Origin: Morinoia aosen
Taxonomy: Eukaryota; Arthropoda; Malacostraca; Amphipoda; Talitridae
Length of the DNA: 64,000 bases
Assembly: GCA_030386875.1 (NCBI GenBank)
Contig: CM059564.1
Location: forward strand, 65,639,936 to 65,703,935
Direction: 5' to 3'
A model generated the notes under the pieces. That model was not told where the DNA came from. It was given only the letters and a program-made list of their open reading frames with translations, and made no database searches. The translations under genes and the position numbers were made by a program. Below, piece after piece: positions 11,401-21,081 of the stretch; positions within the stretch are counted from its first letter, which is position 1, and each line of letters opens with the position of its first letter.

Positions 11401-14400
11401 ATAAGACCGTCATGGTCTGCTTTTGTATTCATGTGAGCTTCGTATTTACACAACATTGAACACTTAGGCTGATACCCTGCAAATCTAAGTCTTTTAAAAT
11501 GTCTGTCAACACAACTCTTGACTTCATCTTTACCTCAGAATACAGTTAGCGCGATTCCACCGTTTCGACGGTCTTCCACTCTTAGCTATATAGTACCAGA
11601 CTTAAAAAAATATGAAATATTTTACCGTGAGCCTAGAGACAGTCAAGCATTTTGGAATCGTTCAGCAACTTGTACAGCACGGATAAGAATCGATAACATT
11701 CTTCCTCGAATAAACACTGAGCTCTTTTGCCTTGTCGTCAAATTAATCAAATCAAAAATCAAATTGAGATTAAATTACTTAGTTTAAGCCTCCCCTAATC
11801 GCTAAAAAGACATTTCAAAGAGAGGAAGACCAAAGGCCCTATTTAATATGGAGTTATGGGAACGCGGAATCTATGTACAAGGTGTGTTCCTAAACAAGGT
11901 CCCCTACGCTTCAAACAGTAAGTTAAGAAGCAGGTTTATGAAACACGAATAATGTTGAAAAAGAAAGTTAGTTTTCAAAAGTGCTGAAAAACATCACAGC
12001 AGTGAATCGAAACAATGTTCTTAATAAAAACCAAGCATTTTATTTAAAAAAATATATTCCTATCGAGCTCTCAGCTCGGGATCTCATATTTTCCTCCTAG
12101 TAGTACTAATTCCCATGAATAGAATAATTGTATCCCACTGAGGGGGCTTAAAATGAGAATAACGGTGATGATGCTTATCGCACCTCATTAATTGTGTTCG
12201 GTACTGAAATTTTCTTGGTGATGATGCCTATCGCACCTCGTTGTGTTCGGTACTGAAATTTTCTAGGTGATGATGCCTATCGCACCTCGTTGTGTTCGGT
12301 ACTGAAATTTTCTTGGTGATGATGCCTATCGCACCTCGTTGTGTTCGGTACTGAAATTTTCTTGGTGATGACGCTTATCGCACCTCGTTGTGGTCGGTAC
12401 TGAAATTTTCTTGGTGATGATGCCTATCGCACCTCGTTGTGTTAGGTACTGAAATTTTCTTGGTGATGACGCTTATCGCACCTCGTTGTGTTCGGTACTG
12501 AAATTTTCTTGGTGATGACGCTTATCGCACCTCGTTGTGTTCGGTACTGAAATTTTCTTGGTGATGACGCTTATCGCACCTCGTTGTGGTCGGTACTGAA
12601 ATTTTCTTGGTGATGATGCCTATCGCACCTCGTTGTGTTAGGTACTGAAATTTTCTTGGTGATGACGCTTATCGCACCTCGTTGTGGTCGGTACTGAAAT
12701 TTTCTTGGTGATGATGCCTATCGCACCTCATTGTGTTCGGTACTGAAATTTTCTTGGTGATGACGCTTATCGCACCTCGTTGTGGTCGGTACTGAAATTT
12801 TCTTGGTGATGATGCCTATCGCACCTCGTTGTGTTCGGTACTGAAATTTTCTTGGTGATGACGCTTATCGCACCTCGTTGTGTTCGGTACTGAAATTTTC
12901 TTGGTGATGATGCCTCTCGCACCTCGTTGTGTTCGGTACTGAAATTTTCTTGGTGGTGATGCTTGTCGCACCTCGTTGTGTTCGGTACTGAAATTTTCTT
13001 GGTGATGATGCTTATCGCACCTCGTTGTGTTCGGTACTGAAATTTTTTTGGTGGTGATGCTTATCGCACCTCGTCGTGTTCGGTACTGAAATTTTCTTGG
13101 TGATGATGCTTATCGCACCTCGTTGTGTTCGGTACTGAAATTTTCTTGGTGATGATGCTTGTCGCACCTCGTTGTGTTCGGTACTGAAATTTTCTTGGTG
13201 ATGATGCTTATCGCACCTCGTTGTGTTCGGTACTGAAATTTTCTTGGTGATGATGCTTGTCGCACCTCGTTGTGTTCGGTACTGAAATTTTCTTGGTGAT
13301 GATGCTTGTCGCACCTCGTTGTGTTCGGTACTGAAATTTTCTTGGTGATGATGCTTATCGCACCTCGTTGTGTTCGGTACTGAAATTTTCTTGGTGATGA
13401 TGCTTATCGCACCTCGTTGTGTCCGGTACTGACATTTTCTTGGTGATGATGCTTATCGCACCTCGTTGTGTTCGGTACTGAAATTTTCTTGGTGATGATG
13501 CTTGTCGCACCTCGTTGTGTTCGGTACTGAAATTTTCTTGGTGATGATGCTTGTCGCACCTCGTTGTGTTCGGTACTGAAATTTTCTTGGTGATGATGCT
13601 TATCGCACCTCGTTGTGTTCGGTACTGAAATTTTCTTGGTGATGATGCTTATCGCACCTCGTTGTGTCCGGTACTGACATTTTCTTGGTGATGATGCTTA
13701 TCGCACCTCGTTGTGTCCGGTACTGACATTTTCTTGGTGATGATGCTTATCGCACCTCGTTGTGTTCGGTACTGAAATTTTCTTGGTGATGATGCTTATC
13801 GCACCTCGTTGTGTCCGGTACTGACATTTTCTTGGTGATGATGCTTATCGCACCTCGTTGTGTCCGGTACTGACATTTTCTTGGTGATGATGCTTATCGC
13901 ACCTCGTTGTGTCCGGTACTGACATTTTCTTGGTGATGATGCCTATCGCACCTCGTTGTGTTAGGTACTGAAATTTTCTTGGTGATGATGCTTATCGCAC
14001 CTCGTTGTGTCCGGTACTGACATTTTCTTGGTGATGATGCTTATTGCACCTCGTTGTGTTCGGTACTGAAATTTTATTGAAAATAGCAGGCATAAAATTT
14101 ATGAAAAGCCTGCCACTTGAGATGAAAATCATTTTTTTAAATTTCATGAAACGCATCTTTCAAAATGAAAATTTTATATTGTGTTTATGGATTCACCGAT
14201 TTATTTCTTGTACGAAGTCCTGGTTTAATTTGCGAAACTTAATGTCATTGAAATTTCCAAAAAACGTTAAGTACCCCATTTTGCATGTCAATTTTCCTGC
14301 TCTATCTAGAGATTAGAACTAAGGAACGACTGCATACGTGCTAATGCTTGTATGAATTTGAAGAATTAAGAATTTTCTGGACATCAAATTTTTTTAAATA

Positions 14401-17245
14401 ACTTTAATTGTTGAATATTGGTGAAAAATTCATCACAAACTGAATAAATTATTTAGCCAAAAGTACATCTAAATGTATATCATCAAAAATATATCAGAAC
14501 ATATTTGACCTGGTGTAATTGGCTTAACATTAAATAAAAAGATAGTTAACACCACCGTGATTCCAAAAGGGGAAGGCAGTATTAGTATGGCATTAAAGTA
14601 CAAGGTGTGCTTGACAAAAACGTATAGATATGCAGAAGTTAATGAATGCAATAAAATTTGAAAAATAAAATAATAGGTGCTGTAGAAACGGACAGCAGTG
14701 ATTCTAAAAAATGTCCCTAGCGAAACAAAAATCCAATTTAACTTGAAGGGAAAGTCAACCTGGCCTGCATCTCAGGACCCAGGGAGTACTAATTTCTATG
14801 TAGGGTGCAACACCCTGTAGATGCACTGGGTTGTATTCCTTTGAGTGGTTAACTGGTTAAAAGTGTCTAGAAATGTTGTACATTGTCTTTGAAGAAGAAC
14901 AATTAACGTTGAAGAAGACAATGTTGTACATTGTCTTCTTCAACGATCAATCGCCACAAAAATGGCGGGGTGTTAATTTTAGCTTCTGTTGGTATTTTCT
15001 CGCTAGCCTTGTGTATGGCCTGTGTTGTGTTGTATTTAGGGTCTCTCTGACAAAGGGGTATACGTGTACCCGGAAAAATACATTCAACGGAGAAATAATT
15101 GCTGCATTTAATTGAACGGTTTTTTAATTTGAGACTTTTTGTTCATTAGTGGTCCGTGCCGAACTTAGCGATCTTATTCTGACATACTCATTGTGTTGAA
15201 CGAGACTTTTTTTGTCTTTAATCTTACCGAATCAAATAGGAACAACGTTTGGAAGTCTATGCATGGCTTTGCTTTTTGATTTCCGACCCGATGAACTAGA
15301 TTTGCTCAGCACTGTCAAGTAGCACATCATTTTTGTTAACGTTTCTGAGAGGTAACGTTTATGGAATCGGTCGATGCTGCATCAAACGTGATGTTCTTTA
15401 CTGACGCAGATTTGGACTAGTTTTGCGTTGCGTGTCTTCAAAACTAAATTCTTGATTCGCAGCACGTGGTCTTCATATTAACTGGACTGCTGGCATACCT
15501 CATACCTGACGTACCGGCTGAAGTGAGGTTGCAGATGTTACGAGAAAAGAAGGTCAGTCTTTAAAGTGTATCATATTAGAAAATAACTTGCCTGGTTTTA
15601 TATTGTTTCTCATGTGTTAAATTTACAAGGTTAAGTTCTTCCGTATTCGGATTGTCAACTCCTGAGATAAAAAGATGTTTCGAGTCAGAAGTCTCACCTC
15701 CATATTATAATCGACGATAGCTTTGATTGAAATTTCCTTTATTTCTTTTTCCATACTCAGGTTGCACACGATATTTCTTTTTCAATACGCAGGTTGCACA
15801 CGATGTGATAAAATGACTAAAACTGTTTAGTTGATCACGTGCCAGCGGTTGAGCGCCGGTGAGATTGTACTTGACAATGCGTTGTAATTATCTTGCCTCA
15901 GCTACTCCCTGCTGAGGCGGTATTGCTTCGCTCTGCTGTGTGTACGTGCAGCCACTCATTGCAGAGAAAAATTTACAACAAACTGTATATTTCAAAAAAA
16001 TTGATCTGTAAATTACGCATGATGGTGTCATTTTTTAAATTTCTTGATGGAAAGGTTCTTATGTACAACTGATGGAAATACCACAGTATTATAAAACTCA
16101 TGATTGTCATAGAGGCGGCGTTGCTCCGCTGAGCAATGTGTGGGTGCGTGCACAGCCACTCTCTGCTGAGGTAGATCTCATTTCGAGTCTGATCCAAGTT
16201 GAACTTTATAAGAAAAATTGCTATAATCTGCGTTGAAGGGTAATTACGCACAAACGTCTACTTCTAACTTCAGTTTTTCAATTTTTATAGATGACTCAGC
16301 TCCCCTCAGGGGGATACAACTATTGTATCTATGGGAGTTAGCGCTCCCAGGGGAACAATGTGAGGGCCTGAGCTAAAGGTTAGGTAGGCTTTTTTTGTTA
16401 CAATAACATAGGTTTTGTTTTGTTATGGACCATCTTTTTTCGGTTCAATGTTCTGTTTTTTCAGCACCTACTACTTTCTTCTTCAACTTTGTTCTTGTTT
16501 CATGAACTTCTTTCTCATCTTACAGTTTCTATGCCCTTTCTGCATAGATTCCACGTTCCCTCAACTCCATACTAAATGGTGCCTTCTTCCTTCCTCTCTT
16601 TGGATCTCATTTGTTGAGGATAGGGAGGCTTAAACTAACTAATAATCTAATCTAATCTAATCTAGATGACTCAGCTGCCTCGGTATAGGTTTTTGCAGCG
16701 ATTACCTCGTACTTTTCTGCATAATTTATGCTTGTGACTGAATTCTTAGACGCTAAACCTTAACTCTTCGTCAGCAATGGGGTTTTTAAAAACTATGTCT
16801 TACATCTTCTCCTCTCGATATATTTTTCTCAAAATGCCGGTTTCATCGTAAGATTCGAGATTTGAGTGCAGGGGAGTTAGTTTGTTCAGCTCACTGAAAG
16901 TCCCGTCGAACGTACTGTTGGAAATCATCCACAGCTTTGAGTCGCTAGAATTTAATGAATCGCTGCATGCTATTCATAATTCAGTACATACACTACCAAC
17001 GGGCTCGTGCTCAACAGGTGGAGAAGGAGACGTTGTTCGAGTCTGAGATGCGCAAGATAAGAGAGGAGCGCCAGGAGAAGAACCTGCGAGCGCCGCGCAC
17101 GCGAAGCCCTTCATTTGACGAAGACGTCGCGTCGCTAAGGACGCCGTCCCGCTCCAACACCGCCGCCACCACTCCGCAGGGGTCGCCTGTTCCCAGGTCC
17201 TCTCGACCTAGGCGGGCGTCTGTATCTCACCTCGCTCCTTTTTAA
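2306..17245 (+). CDS. Anoctamin (TMEM16) channel/scramblase, C-terminal 373 residues, partial gene
   Basis: Seven exons join in one frame: 2306-2475, 3196-3329, 3991-4196, 7167-7272, 9798-9985, 15463-15552, 17018-17245. The total is 1122 nt including a TAA stop, and every intron is GT-AG. Anoctamins are dimeric membrane proteins acting as Ca2+-activated chloride channels or phospholipid scramblases. Family hallmarks are [46 protein letters not shown] and SDFIPRLVY. Residues E97, E100, E129 and D133 of the visible part have the spacing of the Ca2+-binding acids of TM7 and TM8 (E702, E705, E734, D738 in mouse TMEM16A numbering). TM7, TM8 and the last TM pair are present; the N-terminal cytosolic domain and first TMs lie left of the window. 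The cytosolic tail is basic and Ser/Pro-rich. Which paralogue this is, and whether it conducts chloride or scrambles lipid, cannot be told. The gene is inferred functional: no stop or shift in any exon. Confidence 0.93.
3196..3329 (+). CDS. Anoctamin exon B
   Basis: Acceptor gcacag, donor GTGAGT, phases 2 in and 1 out. Encodes [11 protein letters not shown], then [15 protein letters not shown] and FDEYLEM. The two glutamates of E-Y-L-E match the first pair of Ca2+-binding acids of TM7. Confidence 0.93.
3991..4196 (+). CDS. Anoctamin exon C (TM7-TM8 core)
   Basis: Acceptor ttcgtag, donor GTTAGT, phase 1 in and 0 out. Encodes [30 protein letters not shown] with the second pair of Ca2+-binding acids, and [11 protein letters not shown]. 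The last 15 coding bases and the donor are the first unit of the 35 bp minisatellite that follows. Confidence 0.94.
4182..4625 (+). repeat. 35 bp minisatellite containing the exon C splice donor
   Basis: About 12 head-to-tail units with the core TCCGTACTGACCAACGTTAG followed by an AT-rich spacer. The first unit is the end of exon C itself (TCCGTGCTCACAAAC then GTTAGT). Later units drift: several read GTTATT at the donor position, and the last three (after about 4480) are strongly diverged. Confidence 0.92.
4842..4941. repeat. 100 nt near-perfect hairpin in anoctamin intron
   Basis: Arms 4842-4881 and 4901-4941 are inverted copies, starting GTCTAACTTTTTCGCC and ending GGCGAAAAACATGCATG then GTTAGAC, with a 19 nt loop. 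Only a few mismatches. It could be a small MITE or a miRNA/hairpin-RNA-like precursor; no target duplication was recognised. Confidence 0.8.
4992..5062 (+). repeat. Dispersed repeat, copy 1 of 2
   Basis: About 65 bp containing TCTATCTAGAGATT and GAACTAAGGAAC then GCATACGT. A second copy at 14273-14340 differs at a handful of positions. Both lie in anoctamin introns; the parent element is unknown. Confidence 0.75.
5250..5635 (+). mobile_element. SINE-like retroposon, old diverged copy
   Basis: Aligns along its length with the 362 bp family seen intact at 16302-16663 (ACCACCTTTTTTCGGTTCA block, then the cttcaa/catgaac block and the gcatagatt block), with many substitutions and a short insertion. 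Same orientation as the anoctamin gene. Confidence 0.75.
7167..7272 (+). CDS. Anoctamin exon D
   Basis: Acceptor gttgcag, donor GTGAAG, phase 0 in and 1 out. Encodes [20 protein letters not shown], the most conserved late anoctamin motif, then the extracellular start [12 protein letters not shown]. Confidence 0.92.
7355..7659 (+). mobile_element. SINE-like retroposon, 5'-truncated
   Basis: Lacks the first 60 or so bases of the family and starts at the gagggcctgagc block; ends in an (AATCT)n tail. Flanks CTCAAAGCTACGG (7342) and CTCAGAGCTACAG (7658) look like a slightly mutated target duplication. Lies in the anoctamin D-E intron. Confidence 0.88.
7753..9017 (+). repeat. 32 bp minisatellite, about 39-40 units
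   Basis: Unit core TGTGTTGCAGCTGTGGAGGG then acagtagcac. Variants swap CTGTGG for CTCTGG and GCACT for GCGCT. Because 32 is not a multiple of three and the unit has no stop codon, all three - strand frames stay open for hundreds of codons; these are not genes. Located in the anoctamin D-E intron. Confidence 0.97.
9566..9797 (+). repeat. Short tandem array carrying copies of the exon E 3' splice site
   Basis: Four variable-length units with AAATAAGCTCATGACGTAGC. Two of them also hold GTGCAGTGTTCGACACG, which matches the true acceptor and exon start at 9793-9809. Decoy AGs fall at 9576-9577 and 9647-9648, 71 bp apart; the real AG is 9796-9797. Splicing to either decoy would hit an in-frame stop within about 14 codons. 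Confidence 0.9.
9798..9985 (+). CDS. Anoctamin exon E
   Basis: Acceptor ggcgcag, donor GTAGCC, phase 1 in and 0 out. Encodes the extracellular loop ([22 protein letters not shown]) and the start of the last TM ([16 protein letters not shown]). The acceptor and first bases are duplicated twice just upstream, at 9576 and 9647. Confidence 0.92.
9986..11760 (+). other. Anoctamin intron, unannotated part
   Basis: AT-rich intronic DNA. I see no gene, RNA or recognisable element apart from the old retroposon that begins near 11765. Confidence 0.5.
11765..12149 (-). mobile_element. SINE-like retroposon, diverged copy (reverse)
   Basis: Read on the - strand it has the family head (cccctcagtgggatacaatt), the gagctgagagc block and the 3' gggaggcttaaactaa block. 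Many substitutions indicate an old insertion. Confidence 0.82.
12164..14077 (+). repeat. 49 bp minisatellite, about 39 units
   Basis: Unit core TTCGGTACTGAAATTTTCTT followed by ggtgatgatgcttatcgcacctcgttgtg. The left part alternates units with cctatcg and acgcttatcg...tggtcgg; the middle is nearly homogeneous; the right part is enriched in a tccggtactgacatt variant. Located in the anoctamin E-F intron, directly after a retroposon head. Confidence 0.97.
14273..14340 (+). repeat. Dispersed repeat, copy 2 of 2
   Basis: Second copy of the segment at 4992-5062 (shares TTTTCCTG, TCTATCTAGAGATT, GAACTAAGGAAC). Confidence 0.75.
14907..14945. repeat. 39 nt perfect stem-loop
   Basis: Arms CGTTGAAGAAGACAATG and its exact complement, 17 bp each, around a 5 nt loop. 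A partial direct copy of the right arm lies just upstream at 14873-14890. Confidence 0.8.
15463..15552 (+). CDS. Anoctamin exon F
   Basis: Acceptor attcgcag, donor GTCAGT, 30 codons, phase 0 at both ends. Encodes [18 protein letters not shown] and a basic cytosolic helix (LQMLREKK). Third positions are less GC-rich than in the other exons. Confidence 0.9.
16302..16663 (+). mobile_element. Full-length SINE-like retroposon (reference copy, 362 bp)
   Basis: Flanked by the 13 bp target duplication AGATGACTCAGCT (16289-16301 and 16664-16676). Starts CCCCTCAGGGGGATACAA and ends gggaggcttaaactaacta plus (AATCT)n. The head can fold into small hairpins (cccctcagggg; GATACAA-cta-TTGTATC; GGGAG-ttagcg-CTCCC). 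I see no convincing tRNA A/B boxes and no ORF, so the head origin is unknown. Duplication size and tail indicate target-primed insertion by a LINE. Confidence 0.93.
17018..17245 (+). CDS. Anoctamin terminal exon G
   Basis: Acceptor tcaacag, phase 0. Continues the cytosolic helix ([18 protein letters not shown]) and then a low-complexity Arg/Ser/Pro tail with candidate phosphorylation sites ([20 protein letters not shown]), ending HLAPF before TAA. The tail is not conserved across the family, so the exon rests on frame continuity and the charged helix. Confidence 0.87.
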   Translation: MEKETLFESEMRKIREERQEKNLRAPRTRSPSFDEDVASLRTPSRSNTAATTPQGSPVPRSSRPRRASVSHLAPF

Positions 17246-17873
17246 TATTAACTGCTTAGTGTGAAGAGTCCTTTAATGCCATCATCTTCAAACTCAATTG
17301 GTTGCTGGCGCAACATTTGATGCAAATTTCCAGAGCAGCCCAAATATGGCCACGGTCTTGAATCTTTCTCGAGAACTGAAGCTAGAGAAAAGAAACCACC
17401 ATCATGCTAAAGAGGTAAACCTGTGACAGTCTGCAGCAAAATATTGAATAAGGGTTTTCTCATTGAAATGAAGGGAACGGATATTTTCATAAAAGGAAAG
17501 GCACCGGTCCAAGTGTACTTAGAGTATGGGTGTGGGGGCTATGCAGCAAAGCCCTGTTGTTGTACAGCAGGACTCCAAAGCGTTCATGCTGTCTCTCGCT
17601 AATGCTCGTAGCGAAATTACATAGTCATTTGAAAGATCAAATAATGTTTTTGCTGGAATCTGAATTGCTTTTGTGATCGATCGTCTAATTTTGGGGCATG
17701 CTAACCGAAAAGCTCAGTAATGTTCTTTGAATAATTGAAATCAAGCTTATGAAACATTCCTTTACAAATGAGATGCCATAAGGTATTACGTGTTTGAAAA
17801 ATGATCTAACGTTTGCATTTGTGTCACGTTGTTACAATAATGATTGCCGATTTCCGAAAATAGTATTTATTAA

Positions 17874-17884
17874 AATAAAATAAA
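17874..17884 (+). promoter_or_regulatory. Candidate poly(A) signals after anoctamin
   Basis: Two overlapping AATAAA hexamers about 630 bp after the stop codon. Only a positional guess; AT-rich DNA gives such hexamers by chance. Confidence 0.2.
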
Positions 17885-18260
17885 CAAGGAACCTGTTACA
17901 TTAGAGCAAAAATGGAACCTTAGGCACCTATGCTTTCTGTCATTCATCATTGAGAATATTTATCACTCGTTGATAAAAACTTACTGACGCTGTAATGGAA
18001 CAAATTCTTTGGAACAAACCTAATTCTTGCTCTGGCTTGGACTTAAAAGTTCCATCATTCAAAAGTGGACTGAAAGGCGTAAAAATATGGTAGTCAGAAG
18101 GGGAATGGTGAGATAATGGAGCATGTGATAGTCTCATTTGTAAAGTCTGCGTTGCTGCAATGTAGTTCTTGCAGCATGTGGCCGAGCATTATCGTGGCGC
18201 ATATATACGAGCTTGGATTTCAACGAGTTGATTGCAGTAAATCTCTGCAGTGATGCTCTG
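17885..18260 (-). pseudogene. Mariner-like transposase fragment
   Basis: On the - strand the block RHDNARPHAART is the hallmark catalytic segment of mariner transposases, followed after a frameshift by SPSDYHIFTPFSPLL, the conserved C-terminal region. The rest is broken by stops and shifts and no terminal repeats were found, so this is an old relic. Confidence 0.85.
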
Positions 18261-18799
18261 ATTAGCTGCAGTGGACTACGCCAATTTCACACCACCAGAG
18301 TCACCATAGCCTTAAACTGATGAAATTTTTTTGTTTGTAATATTTTTGTTGCCCCATTACGCTCAAGCCACTGACCTGACCGTTTACGATTTTCATCGGA
18401 AATCCACTTTCCCTCGCAAACGACTTGCCTTCTCCCCGCGCTCTATTTACATTGTCAGCTATTTAGGAAGAAGTTTACGTCCAAGTTTAAATTCATACAA
18501 AATAAATGAGGATTAAGGGGCTCATTCATACTTAAAATGAAGGACTTACATGCCTGAACAATGTTTTTATGATTTAAATAGGAAGAAATCTATTAAAGTG
18601 CTCGTATTTATTATCTCTTGCGCTATAATTCATCAAAAAATATACTAAGAATACGTGCTATGCCAAATGGCCTTTCTAACCCATCAACACTCAGAATGGC
18701 TATCAGTTTTGTAACAACGTAAAAACAATTGAATCTATATGATTTATAAATATTTTCAACGCTAATTCGTAAATTAAGATCGAAGCCCTGCAGTGGTGT

Positions 18800-19790
18800 G
18801 GAAGTTTGAGCAGTGTGACCGAGTATATATACAGAGCAAACGAGTATGGATGTGTTAGGTGAATGTGGAAATATGTTGCAGTGCCCAGTGCAATGTATGG
18901 TATGAATCTTTTGGCCTAGACTGGAACAGACCATGAAAAGTGAGAAGTATTTTAGAATAAAGTGGGACGTTTGGCGTTGTGGCCCTAAAATGGGCAGCTG
19001 TAAAAGCTTTTAGAGGTTATTTTGGGTGGGGTCTGTTTTCTGAGCGAATGATGAAAGATGCATTGAATTATCAGATTGAAATGAGCGTGTGCAGAATAAT
19101 TAGCGGATAAAACATATTTTTAAGAGAATGCGTGTGGAGAATATCTGTTGGAAGTATGCTAGAATGCTGAATAGTCGAACGATTATTTGTGTTGGAATTG
19201 GCGTATGTGTAGATGACTGGTTATTGCGGTATGATGGAGGTGGACCTAAATGGGGTTGCAATGAGTGAAAGAAGAAATTGAATTCATGGAAACATAGCAT
19301 GAAAAGAAAATGTACGTCAAGCTGCTATGCTAGGAAGTGTCGCAAAGGTAGCGATGTTTTATAATAGAATCTTTGGAAGTAATCTTCTGTTTTGAGTTAA
19401 GTGTAAGGCCTCATGTGTGAACAGACTCGCATAAACATGAAATGAAAGGATAATAAGTTATGTATGCATTGTGAGAGTGGAGTAGAAGACACCGTAGAAC
19501 GTGTGGGTTTGGAAGGTTTTGAGTACGAGCATGAAAGAAACTTCCTAATGAAAGTGGTTATTCGAGCAGTATGGAGAGAACCAGTGGTATGCCACAGGAG
19601 CTGAACGTGATTCTGATATGAAATTTCTTGTAAGGTTGGGTGAAAAATACAATCTAACTGTCGCAGATGCAGCGAAGAAATTTTTTAGTGAATGTGTGGA
19701 TTAGGAGACGATGTTGAACAGTGCCTTGAAAGGGTCTGATGATCTGCATTGCATGAGGGTTATTTCTGACCAGCTGGGTCTCCAAGAGAT
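18800..19790 (+). pseudogene. Possible decayed non-LTR retrotransposon 3' end
   Basis: Broken + strand frames show a Cys-rich stretch (CMHCESGVEDTVERV) like the CX2C...H post-RT motif of R1/I-type elements, and upstream a YGMNLFGLDWNR-like patch. The evidence is weak and no frame is long. Confidence 0.3.
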
Positions 19791-19914
19791 AAACAAACAA
19801 AAACAAAACAAACATCGGCATCTTTGGGATGCTTTAATTCCAATCAAGCCTGATACAAATGATCTTAAGCATTGGTTTTTCAAATGTCTTATAACTAACA
19901 CTATATATAGGACA

Positions 19915-20096
19915 CCATGACGGTTCCCCCGTAAAGCCGGTACTCATTTCCGACACCTGGGGAAGTGGGGTATTGTGCTTGAGCTTTCCCTTATACCCAA
20001 CGGGGAAAATCGCAGCGCCAGCGCCGGGATACGAACCCGCGACTCCAACATACAAGTCCGATCCCTTAACCGCTGTGCCACCGCGAGCTGCTGTGC
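19915..20096 (-). mobile_element. tRNA-derived SINE
   Basis: On the - strand the sequence starts with a tRNA-like head: A box TGGCACAGCGGTTA and B box GGTTCGTATCCCG about 40 nt apart, then GCGCTGGCG and a unique body ending near the CATGGTGTCC block. It interrupts the left edge of a duplicated segment (20093-20205). Confidence 0.85.
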
Positions 20097-20205
20097 TCCT
20101 TGCAGTTCTACATACCGAGTTCAATTAGAAACTACCAAGAAGCTAATATTCTGAAGGGAGGAATAAAGAAGTGTTCTTAAATATTCACTTGAGAGAAGTT
20201 TCAGA
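20093..20205 (+). repeat. Dispersed 110 bp repeat, copy 1
   Basis: Contains TTCTACATACCGAGTT, TAATATTCTGAAGGGAGG and AAGAAGTGTTCTTAAA. A second copy is at 21950-22062 with about 90% identity by eye. Parent element unknown. Confidence 0.8.
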
Positions 20206-20703
20206 TGCCCTCCTGATTGCTGTAGCATGCTTTAGCTCAGGATGACCCCTGAGTAATTCCCTTAGACGAGTCAGTCTCGTGTGCAGGCAAGAAAATTCGG
20301 AGAAACTATTCCAGCTGTGTGAGTATTAGGGGTAACTCTAGGCCTTAATTAATAAGGCCTCTGACCGCCGTCGACTCTCACTTTGAAGTTCAAAGGGCTG
20401 TTGTCCGATTGAAAAGCTTTTTGCGTCAGTCTGTGAAGAAAGCCGAATTGAAAGTTGGTAGATCTCATCTACGATCAGATTTTGTTCTTGTAGGAACTCT
20501 TGGCTTGGCTTATTGGATGGAATTTCTACTTGGAGGACTCTTATTTCTGAAATATTCAGTTGGTCACAGTGCTGATATCGATTTAGTTGTTTGAGAATAA
20601 GATGAGAATTATAATCCTTTACGCACGTGAGGACCATACAGTCCTCTTTAAATTTTTTTTTAATAATCCGAAGGTTGTACCTATGAGTTTTTTTAAGATC
20701 ACT

Positions 20704-21072
20704 CCCCTGAGGGGGATACAACTATTGTATCTAAGAGAATTAGCACTCCTAAGGGGAAAATGTGTGAGGGCCCGAGCTGAGAGTTGGGTAGGCCTTTTTA
20801 TTGAAATAAAATATTTTTTTTGTTATGTTAAGGACCACCTTTTTTCGGTTCACTGCAGTCCTGCTTTTCAGCATCTACTATTTCTCCATCAACTTTTTGT
20901 CTTTTTTCATGAACTTCTTTCTGAACTTACTGTTTCTATGCCCCTTCTGCATAGATTCCCCATTTTCTTATTTCCATCCTAAATGATGCTTTCCTCCTTC
21001 CTCTCTTCGATACGCTCTTTTTTTTTGTAGCGGTTAGGGAGGCTTAAACTAACTTATAGTCTTAATCTTTTG
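20704..21072 (+). mobile_element. SINE-like retroposon, full length
   Basis: Head CCCCTGAGGGGGATACAACT to gggaggcttaaactaac. The tail is irregular (cttatagtcttaatctttt). Target duplication AAGATCACT at 20695-20703 and 21073-21081. Confidence 0.9.
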
Positions 21073-21081
21073 AAGATCACT

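Noticed and set aside
13012-13314. 100-codon - strand ORF with repeated [17 protein letters not shown]
   Set aside because: It is a frame through the 49 bp minisatellite.
12164-14077. CRISPR-like array
   Set aside because: Units are contiguous with no unique spacers, in a eukaryotic intron. The same applies to the other arrays in the window.
20338-20721. 127-codon - strand ORF
   Set aside because: It begins inside the head of a SINE-like copy and shows no recognisable domain.
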